NCBI GenBank assembly: GCA_015179025.1
Contig: WHUX01000051.1
Span: 1 to 64,000 of the forward strand
Source of the DNA: Terfezia claveryi
Taxonomy: Eukaryota; Ascomycota; Pezizomycetes; Pezizales; Pezizaceae
DNA length: 64,000 nt
Direction: 5' to 3'
The notes below the pieces were generated by a model, which saw only the letters and a program-made list of their open reading frames with translations, ran no database searches and had not been told where the DNA came from. Of the stretch, positions 1 through 10,924 are shown piece after piece (the stretch's first letter is position 1; each line of letters starts with the position of its first letter). The position numbers and the translations under genes were made by a program.

Positions 1-125
1 GGCGTCATCACCAGCTTCCGGAACACGTTCGCCAGGGTATCACTTTGAATATTGGGTGCGGTTTCGAAGTTGGCTGCGTTGAAGACCAGTGTACTACCGT
101 ACGTCACAGTGCGGGTAGGGGCCAT
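1..125 (-). CDS. Unrecognised gene, 5' end only (runs off left edge)
   Basis: An ATG at 125 (minus strand) opens a frame that stays open to the window edge, about 41 codons, beginning MAPTRTVTYG and continuing with a balanced, coding-like composition (NAANFETAPNIQ). Only the N-terminus is present, so no family can be assigned and the downstream structure is unknown. The start is chosen because it is the first ATG of the open frame and the upstream sequence is non-coding and repetitive. No signal peptide is evident. It may be the first exon of a longer gene lying to the left. Confidence 0.45.
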   Translation of the reverse strand, partial: MAPTRTVTYGSTLVFNAANFETAPNIQSDTLANVFRKLVMT

Positions 126-1279
126 GGCTTTATCGAGAATAGGGTGTACAGTCGGTCTGTTCTATTTTCCGACAGTAGCCATAACGACAATTAAACCAGC
201 TCTATGCCATTAAGGTCAACATTAGTAACCTAGCTGGCCTGTGGTCAGGTCACTTACAGATGAAAAGAAAGGGCTCCGATTAGCTAGATATTTCAGGCCA
301 CAAAGGAATAGGTGGAGCGTAAGATTTGCACACTGACAGGAGAGTTGGTGTCATAACTTGTGCTCGTTTTATAGTCTCATTTTAGACGTACTATATAAGC
401 AAACTATATGCTTATTCAGACATCTCAAGCATGTGAATTCAGATATCTCAAGCAAGCTAATGCAGACATTGAGCATGCGGTAATTCAGACACACTAAGCA
501 TGCGGAATTCAAACATCTCGAGCATGTGTATTCAGACATCTCAAACATGCGAATTCAGATATCTCGAACATGCGGAACCACATCATCACTCACGACCCAC
601 ACCTCAACACCGACGGCCAAGCGCTCTACCAGTTCCTCCTCCAGGAAAACTTTATAGCCCCGATCCAGCATGTACACGTCCGTGGAAGAAATGCAGTTTG
701 GGGAACGGATAGAGCGGGCAGAAGCAAGACGAAGACAGAGACGAGGACGGTCGAGGATTTTAGGTTTAGGCTGGATTTGACGGGGTCAGGATTTCCTTCA
801 AATACTTCGCTACAGTTGTTTGTCGTCGGGTTCCGTCTCAAACTCCAGTTGCCATCTCCATCGTAACATTGTATCTTCAGAAACTTTTTGGTAGTAATCA
901 CTGTTTCTGCTCCAAGCTCGTCGCTCACAGAGACGGTTAAAGCCCTGATTTCAATATCCCCTTAAATGGCTGCTAGTTGCCTCTCTAAAAGTTTGTATTC
1001 AGATATGATTCCCTGATTATATACACCACTCATCTAGACACACTTCAGTTCAAGAGCCCTTGTCAACAGATACCTTCTTTGGTGCCACTTTCACCTGGCA
1101 GTCGTTGTTCATTGATCTCCCAGACACTGAAGCAGGATTGTACTTAGGAACAATCCTAAGCTTCACAATTGGGGTTCTTTTCTCTCCAGTTTTTCTCTCC
1201 AGGAACCAATCTGTCAAAGGCAGTATTACCCAGCTTCCACAATCCTACACTCATCACAAGTGCTGAACCCGATTTGAAT
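126..1279. other. Non-coding stretch with a minisatellite and one weak ORF
   Basis: Apart from the tandem repeat at 414-576, I see no supportable gene. A short plus-strand ORF at 1060-1266 has no recognisable domain. The minus strand near 1160-1230 contains a segment resembling 1735-1785 (both read through LGNT and LVP in one frame), so this is probably part of the local repeat family rather than a gene. Confidence 0.5.
414..576. repeat. Minisatellite, about 7 units of 23-24 bp
   Basis: Seven imperfect head-to-tail units start near 414, 437, 460, 483, 507, 530 and 553. The approximate unit is ATTCAGACATCTCAAGCATG plus 3-4 bases. Units differ by point changes and one short deletion. Open frames crossing it are repeat artefacts. 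Confidence 0.85.
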
Positions 1280-2985
1280 ATTCGTTAGCTCTCTGAAATC
1301 CACCGCGTGACGCAAGGTATCAAGGATGCGGGGCAAGTAGGAACCCGCTGATGTAAAGTGCTAAGAATCTCCGCACTCTAGCAGGCATATCTCCGTGCTT
1401 CAGATTTAAGGTTAGGGAAAACAAATGACTTCTGCCACGGGTGCATAGACTTGTTGTTTATCCTGTCAAAATCCAGTCGACACCTAGAAGATAATGGGAG
1501 ATCTACTCTGTTTGTCTGTATCTATCCACTGATATTACCACTTTAATTAGCAATCACTCCATCCATAAGGGTTAGAAAGGAAGTTAACATACCGGTGTGT
1601 CAACCACCAAAGCTCTTCAAAGAAACCTAGAGCAAAGCCTGGAACAGCATCACCCCAGTTCCCGATGATGCAGCGGCAGCCATTTCTAGCTTTGAACCAC
1701 TTGAATCGGACAAACTCATGGATAGTTCCTAGGTATCGAAGCCGAATTATAGGAACCAATATGTCAAAGGTTGTATTACCTAGCAAGCATATCTCCGTGT
1801 TTCCGACATGAGGTTAGGGAAAACAAATGACCTTATTCTGCCAGATTTCATGGCTTGTGCTCTCCTTCATGACTCCCATTAAAGATTGACTTGATATTTT
1901 GTCGGATAGTACCCTGCCATTCAGCTTGACCAAACAGCCGTCAATGAAGCCAAATAACTGTTGTTCATTGTTCTGTGTTAATCTCGATAAGGGATGCTTG
2001 GTTTAACCCCAGGAGAGGTTTGAGTGGACATGAAGACTGTGAGTGATATATTGTCAATTATTGACAAGTTGCTTTGCCATCGACTTAGTGTCCTCGAAAG
2101 TTGCAGAAGAAAGCATATGCACTTAATGGAATTAAGCTTCAGCTTCGAGCTCAGGGTCCTCCCGCAGTACAAGCACGTGCTATGATTTCACCATGCATAA
2201 GAAGAGCCCCATTTTAGATCTAGGACAATGGCAACGTCCAAACCCCGTGGATCTCCGAGTACTCACTAGTCGTGTTAATTAGTAATTAGTTATATATAGA
2301 AGCTTAATCATACCAAGGCTCTCAAACCCTCCTCCCCCCTGTGGCCCCCCCAACTATCACTCCCCCTCCACCTCCCCCCCCCCCCCCACCAACCCAATCC
2401 TTTATGAATTCGGTGGGTCCCGAGCTGGGTCTGCTAGATTTGCAGTCCTCCCCTGAAAGTACAGGTTGAAGCCACGGGTCCTAGGGTTGAAGTTGAATGT
2501 GAAGCTGATGCAAATACAGACGCAAAGAAAGATAGATAGCAGACAAAGAATGGTCGAAACCAGTATAATGAGAATAGTTATTCTATCCCTATTTCGTAGC
2601 TGTTAGCTAATCTCACTACCAGCTTGAATAGATGAAAGCTTCAAAATGAGTTTTGAATATCTGGGGTCGATGGGGTAGCAATATATAAAGTAACACTCAC
2701 ATCTTTAGGGTGGTAGTTAGGTAGATGATTGTTGCAATGAGCCCAAAAAATACGACTGCTAATATAGATGGCAGTAGACAAGAGTGAGAAGCTGATGGAG
2801 GTGAAGAAGTTTGAGGAGAAGAAAAAGGTGGAGCAAAAAGTGGAGGGGTATGGGCAGGGTATGGTGGTGGTATTGGTAGCTGATTTCCTAATTCTATATC
2901 TTCTCTATTAGGATACTGAGCCATCTTGGCGGCGGTTGAGAGGTACGTTCTTTAAGAAAAGAGGAAACTACAGCTGCAAAATACG
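1280..2985. repeat. Dispersed direct duplication, copy 1 (partner 7143-8535)
   Basis: Long blocks match 7143-8535 in the same order and orientation: the CTCTCTGAAATCCACC start, the GGCATATCTCCGTGCTTCAG block, the CATTCAGCTTGACCAAACA block, the GACAATGGCAACGTCCAAAC block, a C-rich tract, and the minus-strand gene starting MAQYPN. Copy 1 carries about 370 bp of extra sequence around 1431-1790, which itself repeats the CATATCTCCGTG block. Many differences between copies are C/T or G/A changes. No terminal inverted repeats or target-site duplications could be seen, so whether this is a mobile element or a segmental duplication is open. Confidence 0.85.
2697..2924 (-). CDS. Small PPxY-motif single-pass membrane protein, copy 1
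   Basis: A 75-codon frame starts MAQYPNREDIELGNQL, is followed by a Pro-rich segment with a PPPY motif (residues ~19-22), a Ser/Pro linker, and a hydrophobic stretch near residues 50-70 (SILAVVFFGLIATIIYL) that should span a membrane. The stop sits inside a consensus donor (GTGAGT); removing 40 nt ending CCCAG replaces the last residue and adds about 19 more, so the true C-terminus may be longer. A further hydrophobic segment lies downstream at about 2400-2580. The same gene occurs at 8097-8453. PPxY motifs are known ligands of WW domains such as those of Rsp5/Nedd4 ubiquitin ligases; a role as a membrane-bound adaptor is inference only. It resides in a repeat, so it may belong to a repeat-borne family. 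Confidence 0.5.
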   Translation of the reverse strand: MAQYPNREDIELGNQLPIPPPYPAHTPPLFAPPFSSPQTSSPPSASHSCLLPSILAVVFFGLIATIIYLTTTLKM

Positions 2986-3890
2986 AGAACAGCTGGCAGT
3001 TTATAGTTTCAGGCCAGAGACCAGATCTTCGCAGTGAAGTATCAATATAAACAATCTTAATTAAGCTCTGCCCCAGCCTATTTTGTATGGGAAAATAAGA
3101 ATATCCTGTAATAGGAGACTCGGCTCCAAGGTTTAGGTCATGTATCTTCACCACCAAATATGAAGCTCTATTACAGACACCTGATATCATCCCATAAAGC
3201 AAAAAGCTGTGCTCACATGTTATCACAAGTAAAGACACATGTATAAGCGTGCACACTAAGGACCGTATGAGCAAAGACGTATGGTAAGTGCCATCGAGCG
3301 TCTCTGCATCACAAACTTACAAACAAATAAACGAAAGCTATTTAAACGCCGTGCCAACCAGACTATTAAACGCCATGTGCAACACATTGTTCTACATCAC
3401 CTTCATCCTCAAAATACCTAACCTGTTCTGCAACAAGCGTTTTCAAGTCATATCCTTGATACCTGGCAACCTTCACAATGAAGTTGTCAGACCTTACGGC
3501 TCTGTACATATATCGCAGGCCTAGGTACTATCCAAGGCGAATGTTGGATTTATCGCTAGTTGAACATCCAGCTAGGGAAGAGGTGAATATTAGATACATT
3601 ACAGGCTGTATATCGAGCTGAGGAAGGGCGAATATTGTGTATATCGAAGTTGGCGAGTTCAGGGTAAACATGAGTTTGGTAGATATGAAAAAATAACGCG
3701 GCCATATAGTTGGGTGGTTGCACGTCAAGCTGGAGATGGGGCGAATATGGTGTATATTTTAAACTGTATATCAAGTCAGGGAATGTGGGAAGATGGGATA
3801 TAAATCAAGGAGGAGAGAATGACCATACAATATATAGTTTTTAATCCTGATGGCCTGGCTTAAAAACTCATGATCTGATCTGTCATACTC
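2894..3890. other. Region upstream of the PPxY gene; degenerate repeats, no gene supported
   Basis: ORFs here are short and overlapping. From about 3536 to 3780 there are loosely repeated phrases (GGGCGAATATTGTGTATAT, CTGTATATCGAGCTGAGG and variants), so the two nested minus-strand ORFs at 3528-3774 look repeat-derived. Confidence 0.4.
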
Positions 3891-3949
3891 TAGGGCGTCT
3901 CGGGATAAAGCAAGCCCTTCAAAGTTGGTGTAGGGGCTGTCTGCAGAGT

Positions 3950-4193
3950 ACTGGTGTGGTGTGCCAAAAGAAGACTAGCACGATTCCCAAAATGGTAGTC
4001 TGCGAGACCAGAAATGGTAGGGGCCAAATCGGAACTGTCTAGTGTGACTTCCCAAAAAGGTAACCAAGCAATGCTTGGCAAAATAATTGCGGGTACTACT
4101 TTATTGCGTGGTCACCCACCACAGTAATAGTCTGGCAATATATGGTAGAGCGGACAGAATACCTCGTTTTCTTCAGTCTATAGTCGTAGATGT
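3950..4193 (-). mobile_element. 5S rRNA-headed repeat, copy A (candidate 5S-derived SINE)
   Basis: Read on the minus strand from 4193, the first ~95 nt are 5S rRNA-like: ACATCTACGAC start, then CCGCTCTACCATAT and GGTGGGTGACCACGC, landmarks of fungal 5S rRNA. Compared with copy B (11835-12117) it lacks about 13 nt in the helix II/loop B region, and it has no 3' helix I strand. Past the 5S-like head the two copies stay alignable for about 150 bp (shared phrases around GGGCC and CAAAAAGGYAACCA). Upstream of the first 5S base the copies are unrelated. That pattern, sharp homology start at the pol III start site plus a shared non-5S body, is what 5S-derived SINEs (SINE3 class) show. The SINE reading is inference from two copies. 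Confidence 0.6.
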
Positions 4194-4242
4194 TAGTTGT
4201 TAGATTATTTGAATTTATGTATAGATAGTATGAGTGACCTGC

Positions 4243-4410
4243 CTAATGTGAGCTTTCATAAAGTAGTCTACTAGCAGCAGCAGCCTTTCTTATTGACTGG
4301 AACTTCCTGGCCTCAATTGCTTGTATAGCTTTTTTTATATCCGTTTCCTTCTTTCTCCTCAAATACTTTCTCCTGGTGCTTAGTTCAATCAATATCTCCT
4401 ATATCTGATG
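4243..4410 (-). pseudogene. Fragment resembling a pogo/Fot1-type transposase HTH domain
   Basis: A minus-strand frame ending at a stop at 4243 reads IKKAIQAIEARKFQSIRKAA then AAASRLLYESS. It resembles the psq-type helix-turn-helix that opens pogo/Fot1/Tigger transposases (pattern: basic run, ALEAI, then S-I-R-x-A-A). Only this piece is present; no DDE catalytic domain follows. It is best read as a decayed fragment. The similarity is from memory and is modest. Confidence 0.35.
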
Positions 4411-6165
4411 TTGTGATTGGGTTGTAGAAGTGTTGTTGATGCGTTCCTGTCATTCCATCTTACAGAAAACCCTACCGACATGAATTCTCTTGTAGCTGGC
4501 TCGCCTCATAGATTACTTATTTGGTGCTGCATAGGGAAACTCTACTAAACTAGACTATTCTACCCATGTAAGTCATCTAACAAAAGTCTCAAGGTCTAAC
4601 ATACCACTTGTCAGCTACATCTCACCAGATTACCCTCAACTCTCACCCCCACAATACAACCCTTTCGCTTCAACCCGCTGAGTCCGTTGAGACCTTCAGA
4701 AGTTGTACGGTGACACCAATCCTAGACTGGTAGGCAACTGGTACCCCTACCCAGCCAGCCGTCAATGGCTCGGAAGCAATCATTGTATCCTAGCAGGCTT
4801 TCTCTACTCCAAAGCTCCACCCTGTCATGTACAATAATACTGCTAAGCCTCGTCTAAAAATGCACCATAGCCAAATAGGGAAGCACCTGCTCCAAGAAAT
4901 GGTGGGACGATGAGGTCAGCAGGCAGCTGGAAGAAGTGAAGTAGGCGAGCAGGGAGTGATACAAAGAGAAACGTACAAGCCCCTCGCATGCTAAGACAGG
5001 GAAATCTCGTCCTATGTAGAGATGAAAAGCTCAAGTGCGATGCGTGCAATAGGTACACATCGAGTAGCAGTTGGCTGCTGGTGTTCCTGAAACCAAACCG
5101 ACTAGGTCCCAAGAGGTTCCTGCGAGGGAAGGAGATGCCACTCAGGCTCGTACCCCTGGCCTTACTTCACAACCGATAGTCTCAACTGTTACACTTGCTC
5201 AACCTTCCTTCAAGTCCTGGTGGGGCACCAGACAGTCGAAAGCTATAGTTAGGTCGGAATGCACCCTGGGGAAGGGGCCACAAGCAAGGGCAGGGAAAGC
5301 AACTCGTCGTAGTGAGGTATCCCCAGTCATCTCCCTCATAAAGTAACGTGACTCACCACCAAGCACATACCCTAGGCTAAGCCTGGTTGAATTCTAGTTG
5401 GGCTCAGATAGATCACATCTCGTACAGACAGTCACGGCTGGGATGCAGAACAAAACTGCTTTACCAAATATTTCAGTACGTATGATGTATTGGTTGGTAC
5501 TGGCAGAATCTTGGATATAATGTCTCACTGCGAATTGTTCATAACGAGTAGTGGGGGATACAGATATATCTATAGAAACCAGTGGCGAAACATCGCCGGT
5601 GGATGGTGGGAGTGTGTATGTACCACTTTTTGCATCACGAAATGCAGTGTGAGGCGAGGCATACGTATAGTTTAGAGCACCATTAGAGTAATGAATTCTA
5701 TTATGCGTGTTCCCTGACATTGCATACACAAGCTCTGGTACTGGCTATGAATGCCATCCTCCAGGCTAACTGCAGCGTAACACGGATGTAGATGTCGGTC
5801 TCAATAAACGTAGCAATACATGTACATGGAATTTCAGGGTAAAGACAAAGTGCAGGGATGTGTTATTCAACCAATCAGAAGCGAGAAAATGCAAGGATTG
5901 GCAACCACAGTGACTCAACCTAACATAAGGTAAATACTTGCGGACGTAAGATGACTGCGTATGCGCGGACGTAAGGTGCTTGCGTGTGTGTGAGTTCAGC
6001 TGAATATTGTCGTTGTGGCGATAATAGCTTTGACGGACAGCGGCTTCGCCGGATAGCGGTGATGGCTTCGCCGATGGATAATCTATGGCTTCAACGATGG
6101 ATAATCCAGGATAGCGGCAACACCAGTTGGCGCAACTGAAATCCCCGGGTGTATTGGATGTGCGT
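4411..6165. other. Non-coding / uninterpretable stretch
   Basis: Several ORFs of 60-150 codons overlap in different frames here with no recognisable domain or consistent splice structure. Around 5930-6115 short phrases repeat (GCGGACGTAAG twice; GGCTTCGCCG and GATGGATAAT twice). I see no gene I can support. Confidence 0.4.
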
Positions 6166-6166
6166 T

Positions 6167-6530
6167 CTAACACTCCATACCACACTCTGCAAACATCCCT
6201 ATATATGCCTCCCACTGTAGAAGGGTTAATACTTTGGCTTCAGTATCGAGGTGGAAGATATGCTGACATGGAAGTAAGTATTGCCTGTGGAACTTGCAAT
6301 GGCACCGTAAATTCTCATCAAAATTAGGCACCTCCTTTCCCTTTGCAATATGTTCCTCAACACCATCAAGTTCACGAGCAAGCAGTTTCTGGATAGGAAC
6401 TGGCAGCTGGCCAATTTCCACATACTGTTTTGTACAAACAGCAAGCTTCCGATTCCGGAAATGGCTTTGGCAACCACTGCATGATTGTCAATATCCTTTG
6501 CTGCATCCATGATGTTCAAAATCATGCTAT
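6167..6530 (-). pseudogene. Relic of a MULE-type transposase C-terminus (SWIM zinc finger)
   Basis: The minus strand reads a SWIM-type zinc finger, CHCKFHRQYLLPCQHIFHLD (CxC...CxH), the signature found after the catalytic domain in Mutator-like (MULE) transposases and related fungal SWIM proteins. About 60 residues upstream (residues reading VPIQKLLARELDGVEEHIAK) are in the same frame; further upstream the similarity moves to another frame near 6420, so the copy is frame-shifted. No DDE domain is visible. It is a decayed element and should not be counted as a host gene. Confidence 0.6.
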
Positions 6531-7142
6531 AAATTCCATACGATACGACTTGCCCTTTTGACAGCCCTGCACTACTTAGTTGTTGGCTTTTCGAGCAATG
6601 TTCTAAGTTTCAAGCCGCACCCGTACGTGCAGTTAGTTAGGCCCGAGTTTGTGATCATGACCTCGCTCGCTCGCCCCAAAATCTCTATATTCCGACAAAA
6701 CGCCTTGATCACCGGCTCGCCCCTAACACCCGAGTTAAAACAACGCCGTTTTGCTTTGTTGCAGAGTCCCCCTTCAATACTAATTTCAGATGGATGATAT
6801 GCTTGTAACGAGAGTAATCTGTACTCTCCTAACCTGAGGTTGCATACTGATTGACGCTCACATGTCAAACCTGCTATGTTATGGCATGTATATGTGTGCG
6901 TTATTATGAGCCCTTGCCATACACCACCATACACCTTTCACCAGTGCCAAATATGTGGCAAAGTTCTTGCCACATTAGTGAGTTCCTTTGAATTGCCATA
7001 GAGTATGTTGATCTAATGTGAGGTTACTTTAGCATAATTTATATCTCGGACAAAGTCTTAAAGAGCAGTATTCAAAGTAACAGTATGGGCAACTGAAAGT
7101 AAATTGGATCATGAAACAAATAAAACGAAAGTACAGTACATA
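6531..7142. other. Intergenic, no gene seen
   Basis: Only short overlapping ORFs without domains or credible splice patterns occur between the MULE relic and the second copy of the duplicated unit. Confidence 0.4.
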
Positions 7143-8535
7143 CATAGCTCTCTGAAATCCACCACATGATGTAAAGAAAGAAGGATACGAGGCAAAGTAG
7201 AAACCCGCTGATGTAAAGTATTAAGAATCTCCGAAACCCCCGCAGGCATATATCCGTGCTTCAGACTTGAGGTTAGTAATAACAAATGACTTGCTCTGCA
7301 CCCTCGTTGAATATTTCATAGCTTGTGCTCTCCTTCAAATCATCTATGACTCCCATAAGGATTGACTTGAGATAGTGCCCTGCCATTCAGCTTGACCAAA
7401 CAAGCCGTCAATGAAGCCAGATAACAAGCCAAATAAACTGTTGTTTATTGCTCTGTGTTAATCTCGATGACGATAAGAAATACTTGGTTTCAACCCCAAG
7501 AGAGCTTTGAGTGGACGTGAAAGCTGTGAGTGATATGCTTTGCCATCAGCTTGGTTAGTCTGGTTGCTCGGCTTGGTGTCCTTGAAAGTCGTAGGGGAAG
7601 CATTTGTACTAAATGGAAGGTCAGCTAATTAGCTTCAGCTTCGAGCTCCCAGTCAAGGGTACCTTAGATCAAGGACAATGGCAACGTCCAAACGCCGTGG
7701 ATCTCCGAGTAGTACTTATTCCTGTTAATTAGTAATTAGTATACTAGTTAGCAACTGATTAATATAAAGCTTAATTATACCGAGGGTCACAAACCTCTAA
7801 CGGCCCCCCCCCCCCCTGGCTACCCCCTCCCCCCTGGCTACCCCCCCTACTACTCCATCTTATCCCTTGCCTCCCTACCCCTTCCCCCCTCATTTCCTTC
7901 CCCCCCAGCTTCCGGAGCTGGGACTCGAACAGTTATGGGCTTCCTTTTGAAGCCAAGAAGGCATTCCTGGCCTGGCGGGAGTCGAAGTATGCACAAAAAA
8001 ATAAGCATAAGCAGTAGGAGGAAGATAATTATTGACCCCATTATAATGGTCCAAAGAGTTGATTCATGCCTATTTCGTAGCTGTTAGCTAATCTCACTAC
8101 CAGCTTGAATAGATGATTGGGGCCATCAAGCTTTGAAATGAGTTTTGGATATCTGTAGTTGCAGAATATAAAATATATGAAGAAACACTCACATCTTGAG
8201 AGTAGTTAGGTAGACGATTATAGTAATGGTCTCTAGAAACAGAAGTGCTAATAAGGATAGTAGTATTGGACAATAGCAGGAAGCTAATGGAGGCAAAGAA
8301 GTTAGACGAGAAGTTCGAGGAGAGGTTGAAGGAGAAGGTTGGAGGAGAAGAAGAAGGAGGAGAAAAAGGTGGTGTCGTATGGGCAGAGTATGGTGGTGGT
8401 GTTGGTAGCTGATTTCCTAATTCGATATCTTCCGTATTAGGATACTGAGCCATCTTAGCGGTGCTTGATAGGTAGGTACACGGTGAGTAGGTATGTTCTT
8501 TAAGAAAAGAGAGAACTAGCTACAAAATACATCAG
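7143..8535. repeat. Dispersed direct duplication, copy 2 (partner 1280-2985)
   Basis: Colinear with copy 1 from the CTCTCTGAAATCCACC block to the TTCTTTAAGAAAAGAG block upstream of the MAQYPN gene, but without the ~370 bp insertion. At the left end copy 1 reads CCGCGTGACGCAA where copy 2 reads CCACATGATGTAA: an excess of G-to-A and C-to-T transitions in copy 2, as expected if it had suffered repeat-induced point mutation (RIP). A poly-C tract near 7804-7817 is longer in copy 2. Confidence 0.85.
8097..8453 (-). pseudogene. Small PPxY-motif membrane protein, copy 2, frame-altered
   Basis: The frame starts MAQYPNTEDIELGNQL and keeps the PPPY motif, closely matching copy 1. Around residue 42 the Ser/Phe-rich linker is longer than in copy 1 and the frame changes: the membrane span equivalent to that of copy 1 (LLSLLALLFLETITIIVYL) is intact but lies in another frame than the annotated N-terminus. 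The GTGAGT donor and the following acceptor seen in copy 1 are also kept. A downstream minus-strand frame at 7850-8041 has its own hydrophobic segment (IIIFLLLLMLIFLCIL) matching 2400-2580 in copy 1. As sequenced the gene is broken; an indel error cannot be excluded. Confidence 0.5.
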
Positions 8536-8539
8536 CAAA

Positions 8540-9070
8540 AAAAAAAGTTTGCGTCAGGTGCGTCAGAAGCATATGACGCCCTATTGCAAAACTCGCGATT
8601 CAGATGCCAACTATAGCATTTCACTCCTTCTGACGGAAATCACTTCACTTCATGTGTCCAGAAGCAAATCCTTTTTATCGACCCGCTTCCTGATAGATCT
8701 ATTTTATTTCTATGCTTCCTCACAGAGATATCCTATTTGTTAGCTTCCTCTAAGATCCATCCTATTTGTCGGCTTCCTCAAAAATCGATCTTATTTGTCT
8801 CCTTCTTGCACGCCATCATAATCTCATCTTCTCTATGAGCGGAGTTGTAATTTGAGTAACATGCGATTGCAGAATAAGCTACTATCATAGGCGCGATCGC
8901 GCTTGTTTGTCTCCAGTATCCGCATTTTATGTATTTCCAAATATTTGTATTATTCTCAATATAATCTAAACTAGCTACATAGACAATTAACAATATCATA
9001 TCATTACTGCCCAAATCTGCACTATATGACTGTACAAACAAGCCTAGATAAACCAGCCTCTATATCTGTG
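8540..9070. other. AT-rich intergenic stretch, no gene seen
   Basis: No domain or splice pattern. Short phrases around TTATTTGTCGGCTTCCTC repeat loosely at 8730-8800. Confidence 0.4.
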
Positions 9071-9071
9071 T

Positions 9072-9308
9072 GTAAATGAGCCTAGAATTGAGCGAGCAAA
9101 TGAGCCTAGAAGTCAGCGTACAAATAGCCTATATATCCAACCGTGCAAATAGCCCTAGAAATCAGCCTGCAAATAGCCCTGGAAGTCAGCGTGCAAATAG
9201 CCCATATGTTCGGGTGCAAATAGCCCTACAATTCAGCGTGCAAATAGCCCATATATCCACGTGCAAATAGCCTTAGAAATCAGCCTGCAAATAGCCTATA
9301 TATATTCA
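9072..9308. repeat. Minisatellite, about 10 units of 22-24 bp
   Basis: Imperfect units of the type GCAAATAGCCTAGAAATCAGC alternate with a variant ending in ATATATCCA. The open frame at 9076-9270 runs through the repeat and is an artefact of it. Confidence 0.85.
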
Positions 9309-9589
9309 AACGTTAGAGCACGCATGAAATCAACCCTATGATACAGCTTAAAGCACTAATCATGAATTCCCAAAACACACAATAAATCCATCCTGTTGCT
9401 TGTGCAAGGTGTTGAACAGCCTTCAATCCAAGAGCATGGACATTTACTCTAACACATGATAGTTGGAGGACCTGCGATTAGTGCAGAGTTGGAAAACATA
9501 TTATTAAGTTAAGGGGAAGTTTTTCAAGTATTCCATTAGATTCATATTGACTACAGCTGTTACTACTACCTATTCTGACAGTTCAATCT

Positions 9590-9920
9590 CGCAGTGATTA
9601 TGAAGATATTGAATTTGGAAGGTAGTCACCACTAGAATATTCTGCCCTCTATTCAGATATATCTTCTTTTGCTTCTCCTTTTTCTCCTCCTTCTTTTCCT
9701 TTTCTCTACCCTAATTCAATATCTAGTGCATTTATTATACTACTTACAATATACTTTCTTATTTAATATAAGTATTTTACTGTTTATTTACAAGGTATTC
9801 AGGCCTTGCGTAAAGCTATTAAGAGGAAATAGGAGCGATCTAGCAGTTATTACAATTATAGTAATATTATTAGTAGTTGGTATCCTAGTTCTTATGCTGT
9901 TCTTTAACCATTTCACCTGA
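9590..9920 (+). pseudogene. Possible third, diverged relic of the MAQYPN/PPxY gene family
   Basis: On the plus strand GAAGATATTGAATTTGGAA (reading EDIEFG) matches the EDIELG start of the two minus-strand copies, followed by a stop and then a CT-rich linker like theirs (TTTTTCTCCTCCTTCT). Further on is an open frame with two very hydrophobic stretches (9669-9920). The order N-terminal motif, Ser/Pro linker, membrane segments is the same as in the intact copy. The match is short and the frame is interrupted, so this is a tentative call. Confidence 0.35.
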
Positions 9921-10569
9921 CTAGGGGGGTAGATAAGGAGCTGGTAAAAATATAAAATAAAAAAAGTGGGTGAAGGGAGCTTTAGAGACTCTTGTAAAAT
10001 TTAAAGAAGTGGGACCACATTGTCAATAGTACTCAGGCAGTAGATGATTATACGGTTAGTACCATATATCTAGTTGTTTCTATAAGTATAGCTGACAGCT
10101 CTCTCAGATACTTCTAGACTCAAGGATATTAAGTTCTTTTAGGTAATAATCAGTTAGAGGATAGTAAAATCAATTGCTCTATGTCTAGTAGTATCAATAG
10201 CATAGCTAATGGCCTTTCTACTCTTGGATCCAACTATGTCTAGTTCTCTTCTATATAGCAGATGGTAGTGAGGTTAGCTGCCTATATCTAGTTCTTTCTA
10301 TGGACATAGCTGATAACTCTCCAAAGTATTCTTAGATCTAATGAGGTTGGTTTTCAGCTAATAGTCAGACATATGAGGTAATGGTTTCACCATGTCTAGG
10401 TTAAAGTGAGGTTGATCATACCCAGTCGCGTAGACTAGCACAACCCTAATTTCTCTGCCTGCCACTGCCAATAGGCTATGCAGTAGCTGCCGCTAGCACA
10501 CAATGCACACCAAGGACATAGACATTTTCAACCACAACACAAGTGAATGAAACTCATGAACTGCAATCT
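9921..10569. other. Intergenic with an imperfect ~110 bp duplication
   Basis: The segment near 10055-10160 (TATATCTAGTTGTTTCTATA ... AATAATCAGTTAGAGG) recurs in diverged form near 10280-10390 (TATATCTAGTTCTTTCTATG ... TAATAGTCAGACATATGAGG). No coding capacity is apparent. Confidence 0.45.
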
Positions 10570-10905
10570 AGGTGATAGCATTGCCAGACCTGCGACAAGT
10601 GCACTCATAACTAACCTATCTCACAGACCTCTTCAGTAATGTCAACACTGTGATACCTACAATATTGACACTACCAGGCCTCCGACTTATGCACACGTAT
10701 GGCTGACGTATTTCACGACCGAGCAAATTCAGTTCATATAGGTCAGAGCATTGCCAGACCTCTGATATGTAGACATATAACCAACCTATCTCACAGGGTT
10801 CTGGAAGCAACCGAGCAAGTTCAGTTCATATAGGTGAGAGCATTGCCAGACCTCCGACAACTGCGCGCATAACTAACCTATCTCACAGGTTTCTAAAGTA
10901 GCATA
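10570..10905. repeat. Imperfect tandem repeat, about 3 units of ~115 bp
   Basis: Units share the core GCATTGCCAGACCTCCGACA, then ATAACTAACCTATCTCACAG, then (in two units) GAGCAAGTTCAGTTCATATA. Confidence 0.75.
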
Positions 10906-10924
10906 GACGCTACGATAAATCCAA

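Noticed and set aside
9669..9920. 83-codon hydrophobic ORF as an independent membrane protein gene
   Set aside because: It follows an EDIEFG/linker region like the PPxY family and is better explained as a relic of that family; no evidence for its own start.
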